38,117 bases of DNA, from NCBI GenBank assembly GCA_001784565.1, contig MFRL01000004.1:1-38117 (forward strand). The letters run 5' to 3'. Origin of the DNA: Candidatus Melainabacteria bacterium GWF2_37_15. GTDB taxonomy: Bacteria > Cyanobacteriota > Vampirovibrionia > Gastranaerophilales > UBA9971. This document shows, piece by piece, positions 32,396 through 38,117 of this stretch. The notes beneath the pieces were generated by a model, which was not told the origin of the DNA, searched no databases, and saw only the letters and a program-made list of their open reading frames with translations. The translations under genes and the position numbers were made by a program. Within the stretch, counting starts at the first letter, position 1. Each line of letters opens with the position of its first letter.

Positions 32396-33588
32396 AATAC
32401 TTGCGCCATGCGCTCATAAATAAAATCAACCTGGTCTTTAGTTATTATCAGCGGCGGAGAAATCCTTATTACAGTGCTTCTTGTTTCCTTGCAAAGGATT
32501 CCGAGCTGTTGTAGTTTTTCACAGTATGGCCGTGCAGGTTCGTCCAATACTATACCTATAAACAGTCCCCTGCCTCTTACCTGCTTAATATGAAGATTTT
32601 TAATATTTTGAAGCTTTTCTAAAAGGTAAGCGCCCATTTTAGCTGAGTTTTCAGCAAGGTTTTCCTCCAAAAGCACTTTCATTGCTGCTCTTGCAACAGC
32701 GCATGCGAGCGGATTGCCTGCAAAGGTACTGCCATGCTCACCCGGCTTGAATACACCCATTATTGACTTATCAGCCAGCACGGCAGAAACAGGATATACG
32801 CCGCCTGATAATGATTTTCCGATTATAAGCACATCAGGTACAGCATCCTCATGCTGGAAAGCAAACTGTTTACCTGTCCTACCGAGGCCGGTCTGGATTT
32901 CGTCCAGCATAAGCAGCACATTATTTTGTTTGCAAATTTTCTGTGCTTCCTTAATATAACCTTCGGGCGGAATCACCACGCCGCCTTCGCCCTGGATGGG
33001 TTCCACGAGGAATGCACAGGTGTTTGGCGTTATAGCGTTTTTTAACGCTTCAATATCACCATAAGGAATGATTTTAAATCCCGGTGTTAATGGCGTGAAA
33101 TTATCCTTATATGCCGGTTCGCTGGAAAAACTTATTACTGTTGTGGTTCTTCCGTGGAAATTGTTCTCACAAACTATGATTTCTGCCTTGCCATTTTCAA
33201 TTCCTTTAACTGTATATGCCCATTTCCTTGCGAGCTTAATAGCTGTTTCCACTGCCTCAGCGCCTGTATTCATAGGCAGTACGCAATTTATACCGGCAAA
33301 TTCTATTAATTCTTTGAAAAATAGCGGAAGTTCGACATTCCTGAACGCCCTGGAAACTTGCGTTAATTTATCCGCCTGTTTTTTCAGGGCTTCTACGATT
33401 TCAGGGTGGCAATGTCCCTGGTTAACGGAAGAATACGCGCTTAAGCAGTCAAGGTATTTATTTCCTTCAATATCATACACCCATACTCCTTCTGCTCGTT
33501 CTATTACAAGGTCAAGCGGTTTATAGGTAGTTGCACCGAGTGTATCTTCAAGTTTTATATAATCTTCAACAGTTAAAGCATTCATCAT
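32392..33588 (-). CDS. rocD: Ornithine aminotransferase (class III)
   Basis: This 398-residue enzyme moves the delta-amino group of ornithine to 2-oxoglutarate, giving glutamate semialdehyde and so linking arginine and proline metabolism. The N-terminal EDTLGATTYKPLDLVIERAE and QGHCHPEIVEALKKQADKLT, MNTGAEAVETA (pyridoxal phosphate contact), MLDEIQTGLGRTGK (D229/E230) and LIIGKSLSGGVYPVSA (PLP lysine K258) match RocD. Length is as usual. A near-ideal GAGGAGGT lies 7 bases before the first ATG. A second ATG follows immediately. It is a single gene converging on the methyltransferase. Acetylornithine aminotransferase is a less likely alternative. Confidence 0.92.
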   Translation of the reverse strand: MMNALTVEDYIKLEDTLGATTYKPLDLVIERAEGVWVYDIEGNKYLDCLSAYSSVNQGHCHPEIVEALKKQADKLTQVSRAFRNVELPLFFKELIEFAGINCVLPMNTGAEAVETAIKLARKWAYTVKGIENGKAEIIVCENNFHGRTTTVISFSSEPAYKDNFTPLTPGFKIIPYGDIEALKNAITPNTCAFLVEPIQGEGGVVIPPEGYIKEAQKICKQNNVLLMLDEIQTGLGRTGKQFAFQHEDAVPDVLIIGKSLSGGVYPVSAVLADKSIMGVFKPGEHGSTFAGNPLACAVARAAMKVLLEENLAENSAKMGAYLLEKLQNIKNLHIKQVRGRGLFIGIVLDEPARPYCEKLQQLGILCKETRSTVIRISPPLIITKDQVDFIYERMAQVF

Positions 33589-33641
33589 AGTAATTACCTC
33601 CTCACACTATGATACTTAAAAAAGATTATAAATACAGAAAT

Positions 33642-34442
33642 TTATGATCCTGCCCTGCCTGTGAGCAATCCCTGAATAGCCTGTAATTTCTGGCTAAATT
33701 TCCAGTCAAACAGCTTAGTGTCTTTTAAATTTAAGAACTCTGCTTCTTTAGTTGTGAATAAAGGTTTATTAGCTAAAGAATCAACAAATTTTCCATAATC
33801 CTTTTTCATTGGTGCCGTAAATTTAAATCTTCTAAACGGTGCCATAAATCCATTTTTCATAAAATTCCAGGATAAACCATCATATGTGAACGCTTTTCTG
33901 AGAGATTGAGCTACTGTGCTGGTTTTTCCTGCTTTAGATATATTCTCTATGGATCTTACAGCTTTCACTGCCCCCAGTGCACTTAATGCTGAGCCGGTTA
34001 TTATTTTTCCCAGATTATTTCCTTCTTTTTCCAGATCGTCCCATTTTTTGCCTGAAATTAAACATGCCGCTTTAATGCCTAAAAGTCCAAATCCAAATAT
34101 ACTTCCAGCAATACCTGCTCCTGTCAGTACTGCAAACCCAAGCGGAGTAGAAGCCATTGCTGCGCCTACGATCATTAGCGGTACGGAAATAAACGGGTTT
34201 TCAACTATGCTTTTATATATATCAGTAAAAAACTGTCCGGTACCTTTTACAACATTTTTACCAAACTCTAGAAATGAAAATTTGCCGTCATTAGCAGCAT
34301 TGTTTCGCTTATTAAAGGTGTCTTTTATCTCAGGAATTTTAGTAGCAGAAAAGCCCGGTCTTGTGGCGGTAAAGCCACCGAACTGAACCGAATCAGCAGG
34401 TTTTACACTGTAAATATTGCTATTAATGCCTGTAGACGCCAA
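33642..34442 (-). CDS. Uncharacterised protein with N-terminal SVQFGG motif and membrane segment
   Basis: I do not recognise this 266-residue protein. SVQFGGF lies at about residues 18-24, then a polar linker. A long hydrophobic segment follows (ISVPLMIVGAAMASTPLGFA through AGIAGSIFGFGLLGIKAACL), enough for two helices, then a basic and helical second half (FMAPFRRFKFTAPMKKDYGK). The proposed start is TTG with GGGAAG 6 bases before it. An ATG upstream is in another frame, so the start is uncertain. It is 53 bases downstream of and co-directional away from rocD's start, and divergent from the next unknown gene. No function can be given. Confidence 0.6.
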   Translation of the reverse strand: MASTGINSNIYSVKPADSVQFGGFTATRPGFSATKIPEIKDTFNKRNNAANDGKFSFLEFGKNVVKGTGQFFTDIYKSIVENPFISVPLMIVGAAMASTPLGFAVLTGAGIAGSIFGFGLLGIKAACLISGKKWDDLEKEGNNLGKIITGSALSALGAVKAVRSIENISKAGKTSTVAQSLRKAFTYDGLSWNFMKNGFMAPFRRFKFTAPMKKDYGKFVDSLANKPLFTTKEAEFLNLKDTKLFDWKFSQKLQAIQGLLTGRAGS

Positions 34443-34547
34443 ACCAAACTTCCCATATTTCTTCCTAATTAAATAAAAACAGAAAGTATCCCAAAATTGC
34501 GCTTATCCATCTAATGTAACGAAATGTTAAAAAATAGCAATTTTTAA

Positions 34548-34564
34548 ATAAACAAATTGTTTAT
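34548..34564. promoter_or_regulatory. Small inverted repeat in divergent promoter region
   Basis: ATAAACAA (34548-34555) and TTGTTTAT (34557-34564) are exact reverse complements around one A. The site lies in the 177-base gap between two divergent unknown genes, about 55 bases before the start at 34620. It could be an operator, but AT-rich inverted repeats of this size arise often by chance. Confidence 0.25.
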
Positions 34565-34619
34565 ATAAACAGGAAGGATTAGGAAAATTTACGACGAGAT
34601 ATAAGGGAGGGAGCTAAAA

Positions 34620-35561
34620 ATGGTTTATTCTAGAGTTGCGGATAGTTGTGATTGTTTACAAGGTTTTGGAAATTATAGAAATATAAATCCTGACAAAGCT
34701 CGGGTAATGCTGATGGATATTTTTGGTCCTGAAGCTGGGCCGGATATGATAGATCGTTTGGAAGAAGAGTGTCCGGAAATATTTGGTAATAAAAATGAAA
34801 GATACCTTGATAGACGGTTTAAAAATATATCACGCCATCACCAGCAAGCAGCCAGGCGTGAGGAAGCTACAGAAGCTCTTTATACACTAATGGATTATTT
34901 GAATAATAAAGATGAGTATAATAGTGATTATTATGATGAAATGCAGTTTTCAAATATTTATGATGATTCATCAGCGCCTGTAAGGATTAGAGCTGATAAA
35001 TTCCCTAAGAAATATAATCCAAGATCAGTTGATAATGAATACATTGATTCACCAGCTCCTATTCAAATTAGAGCTGATAAACATCCTAAGAAGCACATTC
35101 ATAATGAAAGACAAGTTGTTGATAATACAGAGTTTTTAAATGAAGCGCTAAAAGGAAAATCACAGGATGATATCGTTTCAGTAGACAAAGAAACTGGCGT
35201 GATTAAAACAAAAGAAGCAATGGGCGATAACTGGGAAAAACAAATTATAGATGCAAATAAGGAAACTTCAACAAAGACTCGTAATATCGATCAGGGTTTC
35301 TTAAGCAGAGCTGGGCAGTTTATCAAAGGTTCAGTTAAAGCATTCCCACCTTTAGCGCTGGCATTTTACGGAACTGAAGGCTATAAAGATATCGCGGATA
35401 GTGTAACCGATGGATATAACTATGAGCATGAATATTATGAAAAAGGAATGAAAGAACCAATAAAAGCTACAGGCAGGACAGAGCAGGAAGCCATAGAAAA
35501 TGCACTTAAATTAAGGGAACAATATCGTTTGGAAAAAGAAACTCAGGATTTTAATTTCTAG
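34620..35561 (+). CDS. Uncharacterised protein with a duplicated IRADK motif
   Basis: This 313-residue, highly charged protein is not recognised. DSSAPVRIRADKFPKKY (residues 116-132) is repeated as DSPAPIQIRADKHPKKH (143-159), a 27-residue unit. The N-terminal third is helical (EATEALYTLMDYLNNKDEY), and a weak hydrophobic patch lies near 237-250 (GSVKAFPPLALAFYG). The C terminus has GRTEQEAIENALKLREQYRL, probably an amphipathic helix. A strong GGGAGGGAG precedes the ATG. No signal peptide is seen. A hairpin at 35581 likely ends its transcript. No close neighbour shares its strand except the small membrane protein 79 bases on. Confidence 0.65.
   Translation: MVYSRVADSCDCLQGFGNYRNINPDKARVMLMDIFGPEAGPDMIDRLEEECPEIFGNKNERYLDRRFKNISRHHQQAARREEATEALYTLMDYLNNKDEYNSDYYDEMQFSNIYDDSSAPVRIRADKFPKKYNPRSVDNEYIDSPAPIQIRADKHPKKHIHNERQVVDNTEFLNEALKGKSQDDIVSVDKETGVIKTKEAMGDNWEKQIIDANKETSTKTRNIDQGFLSRAGQFIKGSVKAFPPLALAFYGTEGYKDIADSVTDGYNYEHEYYEKGMKEPIKATGRTEQEAIENALKLREQYRLEKETQDFNF
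34965..35096 (+). repeat. 81-base direct repeat within the 34620 gene
   Basis: GATTCATCAGCGCCTG begins at 34965 and GATTCACCAGCTCCTA at 35046, an exact 81-base period. The conserved part runs about 51 bases in each copy and encodes the two IRADK units. Differences are mostly at third positions, so the duplication is old and kept under selection on the protein. Confidence 0.6.
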
Positions 35562-35580
35562 AGAAATATTCTTAATTTTT

Positions 35581-35613
35581 GTAAACGGGAGCGTCAAAAG
35601 CGCTCCCGTTTAC
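35581..35613 (+). terminator. Likely transcription terminator
   Basis: GTAAACGGGAGCG (35581-35593) and CGCTCCCGTTTAC (35601-35613) form perfect 13-base arms around TCAAAAG. It starts 20 bases after the stop of the upstream gene. The T tract that follows (TTATCTT) is weak, so termination may be partial and the small membrane protein gene could be reached by read-through. Confidence 0.6.
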
Positions 35614-35639
35614 TTATCTTGTATTACAATTGAATAACT

Positions 35640-35954
35640 ATGAATATACCTTCATTAATATTTTTAATAAGTCGTATTGCAGTAATACTAATGCTTTTTT
35701 GGGCAACAAGTATCCATCCATACTCCTATTACATACTATTGCGCTGCGTAGTTTTTATTGTGGCAGGTTATACTACCTTTAAATTTTATAAACACAATAA
35801 ACCCCCGGTAAAATATCTAGGCATGCTTGTCTTCGCTGCAATTTTCGTGCTTTTTAACCCTGTCTTTGTTGTTCACCTTAATCAACAAAGCTTATGGGTG
35901 ATTATAGACATTATTACCGGGATACTGTTTGCGTTATCCTTTATATTTATTTAG
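35640..35954 (+). CDS. Small integral membrane protein (DUF6804-like)
   Basis: This 104-residue protein is nearly all membrane: four hydrophobic segments, ISRIAVILMLFWATSI, LLRCVVFIVAGYTTF, LGMLVFAAIFVLFNPVFVVH and IIDIITGILFALSFIFI. The pattern of a short N-terminal span, a YYILLR segment and an NP within the third span resembles DUF6804 proteins, a recollection and not a search. There is no clear ribosome binding site. Its 3' end overlaps the convergent binding-protein gene by 8 bases. Function unknown. Confidence 0.6.
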   Translation: MNIPSLIFLISRIAVILMLFWATSIHPYSYYILLRCVVFIVAGYTTFKFYKHNKPPVKYLGMLVFAAIFVLFNPVFVVHLNQQSLWVIIDIITGILFALSFIFI

Positions 35955-36792
35955 CTGTTACAAAATTTAGCTCTTTTAAAGCGTTCCGCACCTCAGGATT
36001 AGTACAAATCTTTAAATAGTCCTGAATATTCTGCTGCTCTTTTTTGTATACAACGTCGAGCTCTATTGTTGCAGGATATTTATTACTTAAAATATTCTCC
36101 TCAGTTGGCTCCACTCCATCAAATGGTAAAATTTTTATACGTACGCCTTGTTTTTGTAAATAAACAACAGTACTAAGGGAAGTAAATCCTATGGCTCCGG
36201 GCATGTCTGCTACAAAACTTACTGTTTCTAACGATGAACTAGTTATATGAGTATCGTGGGATATATACTCGCCGGGTTTATCTTTAGGCTGGCCAGGATT
36301 TTTTAAGCCAAAATATTGCTCAAACAGTGATGATAAGCTATTTCCCGACTTTTCAGAGCAGATAAATATCCGCTTATTCCAGTTATTTACTTCTTTCCAG
36401 TTTTTGGTTTTCTTGGTGTATATGTCTAAAACTGTATTCCCGTCTATTTTTTCAATAGGATTCTCAGCATTAACAACAAATACCAGCGCGTCAAACCCTA
36501 AATTTAAATAATTCAATTTAGGTGATTTCTCATCCCTGCCGGAAAGAATTGATACTACCCCAATATCAGCAGCCCCGGTTTCTACTTGTTCCATTATTTT
36601 TTTGTCGTCATTAGTGTTTAGAACTATTGACTGGTTGTGTTCTTTTTTATAAATTTCGGAAATTCTCTTGGAAATAGGACTGGTCAAGTTTGAGTCGGAA
36701 ACAGAAATTGCTTGTTTCTGTTCTTTCTTTTGCTCTATGCCAAGAAATACCAGAAAAATAACTACTATAACAATTAAAATACGCTTAAACAT
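35947..36792 (-). CDS. PstS-like periplasmic binding protein
   Basis: This 281-residue protein has an N-terminal hydrophobic segment (ILIVIVVIFLVFLGIEQ) acting as signal peptide or anchor. A type 2 periplasmic-binding fold follows. GAADIGVVSILSGR, ALVFVVNAENPIEKIDGNTV, the following DIYTKKTKNWKEVN (typical of PstS loops), GNSLSSLFEQYFG and PGAIGFTSLSTVVYL match phosphate-binding-protein-like PBP2 domains. It would capture phosphate or another anion outside the membrane. No PstA/B/C transporter lies nearby, so a sensor or orphan role is possible. There is no cysteine lipobox. Neighbour on the same strand is the FAD oxidoreductase, which ends 14 bases upstream. Confidence 0.78.
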   Translation of the reverse strand: MFKRILIVIVVIFLVFLGIEQKKEQKQAISVSDSNLTSPISKRISEIYKKEHNQSIVLNTNDDKKIMEQVETGAADIGVVSILSGRDEKSPKLNYLNLGFDALVFVVNAENPIEKIDGNTVLDIYTKKTKNWKEVNNWNKRIFICSEKSGNSLSSLFEQYFGLKNPGQPKDKPGEYISHDTHITSSSLETVSFVADMPGAIGFTSLSTVVYLQKQGVRIKILPFDGVEPTEENILSNKYPATIELDVVYKKEQQNIQDYLKICTNPEVRNALKELNFVTAK

Positions 36793-36805
36793 ACAAAAAT
36801 TATAG

Positions 36806-38026
36806 CTAAGTTTTTACATGGAGTAAATGGCTTAATTTGGCTCCCTGCGATAAAAGCGTTTCGTGGACAGCTTTTATATCGACTGTGTGAAGATTACCTG
36901 TCCTGCCGGCAGCATAAGCCGCAGCAATTCCGGCTGCCTGCCCTGTAGCCATACAGCATGGGATTTCCCTGAACATATCAAGCAATTTATGCTCAACAGA
37001 AATACACCTACCCGCAAAAATTACATTCTCGCTTTCCTTGGAAACAAGGCAACCATAAGGCACCTGAACAAATCCCCTACCCGAATCTGTATAATCAGGC
37101 GCCAGAGCAATAACATCATCAGACGTCCTGGTTACATCTTTCTGTGTAAAATGATACATCCCTCTAATCCTTCTAGAATCCCTCACTCCAATTTGTGATG
37201 CTGTATCAATAAGATAGCCCTGCTCAAAACCGGGAATCACTTCCCTGAACGCTTTAATAATGTGTTGTATCTGTCTGCGTCCAATTATTTCAGCTTTGGT
37301 TAAATCATTAGCATCAGTTATATCAATATTTTCAATAGTTGAAATATTAAACCACGCCTCGTAGGAGTGCATAGTTGGTACCCAGCCACCCATTTTTGTT
37401 GATATTCCGTGTTTATTAAGTAAATTTTGGTAAAATTCCCTGTTTTCCCTGATGAATTTTGACATACTCGCTGTGTCAATCCCGCCCACACGGAACCCCA
37501 GCGTCACAGGAAGTCTGTTTTCCACTTGTTCTATATCAAACGGAAGCTCGCAGTACTTCGCAAGGTCCCCGTCTCCCGTCGCATCAACAAACATTTTCGC
37601 TTTAAAAACCCTGGTGCCGGATTTACTTTCTGTAATAACCCCTGAAACTCGATTTTCTTCTTTAATAACGCCGGAAACAAACGTGTGATAGTATGGAGTT
37701 ACATTATTTTCCTCAATCATCAAATCAAAAACATACTTCATTGATTCCGGGTCAAACAATACATGCCTTCCAACATCCCGAGTAGCTCCCAGTTCAGTTA
37801 GCCTGTTTATTGTTTCCTCGCAAAACCCTTTGATAATCCTTTCTTTGCCGTTTGTCAATCCAACAAGTAGAATAACCAGCCCACCTGTAGCTTGTCCGCC
37901 GAGGTAGCCATATCTTTCAACAATAGCAGTTCTCGCACCTGTTTTTGCCGCAGAAATCGCAGCGCTTACTCCTGTAGGCCCGCCGCCCAGCACAATTACA
38001 TCATATTCTCCTGTTGTTATTCCCAT
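36806..38026 (-). CDS. FAD-dependent oxidoreductase (FAD_oxidored type)
   Basis: This 406-residue protein starts with a dinucleotide-binding motif, VIVLGGGPTGVSAAISAA (residues 10-28), followed by an acidic strand end (AIVERYGYLGGQATGG). The GGQ/TGG pattern and the later MFVDATGDGDLAKY and VIFAGRCISVEHKLLDMFRE (with MATGQAAGIAAAYAA near the C terminus) place it in the FAD_oxidored family. These are flavoproteins of mostly unknown substrate, some next to sugar-catabolism genes. It overlaps the upstream YhcH-type gene by 10 bases, so the two are probably one operon and may handle the same sugar. No signal peptide. Confidence 0.85.
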   Translation of the reverse strand: MGITTGEYDVIVLGGGPTGVSAAISAAKTGARTAIVERYGYLGGQATGGLVILLVGLTNGKERIIKGFCEETINRLTELGATRDVGRHVLFDPESMKYVFDLMIEENNVTPYYHTFVSGVIKEENRVSGVITESKSGTRVFKAKMFVDATGDGDLAKYCELPFDIEQVENRLPVTLGFRVGGIDTASMSKFIRENREFYQNLLNKHGISTKMGGWVPTMHSYEAWFNISTIENIDITDANDLTKAEIIGRRQIQHIIKAFREVIPGFEQGYLIDTASQIGVRDSRRIRGMYHFTQKDVTRTSDDVIALAPDYTDSGRGFVQVPYGCLVSKESENVIFAGRCISVEHKLLDMFREIPCCMATGQAAGIAAAYAAGRTGNLHTVDIKAVHETLLSQGAKLSHLLHVKT

Positions 38027-38117
38027 TTAATCTTAATTACAGCCTTTTTAACATATTCAGGTTCTTTGACACAAATCCTCGGCATATGTGCATCCTGTGG
38101 AGTAAATATAACAAAAT
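38017..38117 (-). CDS. YhcH/YjgK/YiaL-family protein, C-terminal end only
   Basis: Only the last 32 residues are in the window. They include VIFTPQDAHMPRI followed by VKEPEYVKKAVIKIKWE. The pattern F.P.DAHMP...VK.P..VKKAVIKI is the C-terminal metal-site end of YhcH/YjgK/YiaL (EbgC-like) cupin proteins, which are found with sialic acid and other sugar catabolism genes. The stop at 38017-38019 lies inside the start of the FAD oxidoreductase gene, in another frame. The rest of the gene is beyond the right edge. Confidence 0.6.
   Translation of the reverse strand, partial: FVIFTPQDAHMPRICVKEPEYVKKAVIKIKWE

Overview
This is an AT-rich bacterial chromosome segment carrying a Gram-negative-type envelope gene set: a TonB-family protein, an SLH-domain protein with a signal peptide, a lipoprotein, an RTX protein and large surface-glycan clusters. 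SLH domains beside TonB/TPR envelope genes, together with several family-less membrane proteins (one with an N-terminal SVQFGG motif), suggest a non-photosynthetic relative of Cyanobacteria (Melainabacteria/Vampirovibrionia, Gastranaerophilales-like). This assignment is an inference from protein style. No rRNA or other phylogenetic marker is present.

Positions 1 to about 4221 look like the right end of an integrated mobile element. They hold a divergent pair of HTH regulators, a small lipoprotein, and an AbiEi/AbiEii-type toxin-antitoxin pair that is unusually convergent. Two large palindromes precede the antitoxin gene. The element ends in TTGTTCCAAAA-type inverted repeats and the 3' part of a tRNA-Arg(TCT) gene, the usual scar of tyrosine-recombinase integration.

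Positions 4234-7328 hold glf (UDP-galactopyranose mutase) and two glycosyltransferases. Positions 7354-12475 hold envelope genes: an SLH protein, a secreted TPR protein coupled to a TonB-family protein, and a CorC/HlyC-type membrane protein. The last is bracketed by two related 162-165 bp elements in opposite orientation, each centred on a perfect 22-23 bp hairpin.

Positions 12672-19190 form a minus-strand run that reads as a sucrose-use locus. A PfkB kinase (likely fructokinase) and a SUT/GPH-like transporter precede an amylosucrase-like GH13 enzyme. recQ follows with a 4-base overlap. Sucrose would be imported and split with transfer of glucose to a glucan, and the fructose phosphorylated.

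Positions 19232-25434 hold two adjacent membrane proteins that look like paralogues, a GT4 glycosyltransferase, a large RTX calcium-binding protein and a plus-strand protein with a possible kinase-like region followed by HEAT-like repeats. Positions 25431-31592 are a tight minus-strand operon for surface glycan decoration: WbqC, a polyprenyl-phosphate-type GT2, a sulfotransferase, WecE, a methyltransferase and a GT-C membrane transferase. The rest holds another methyltransferase, ornithine aminotransferase (rocD), uncharacterised proteins, a PstS-like binding protein, an FAD-dependent oxidoreductase and the C-terminal end of a YhcH/YjgK/YiaL-family gene cut by the window edge.
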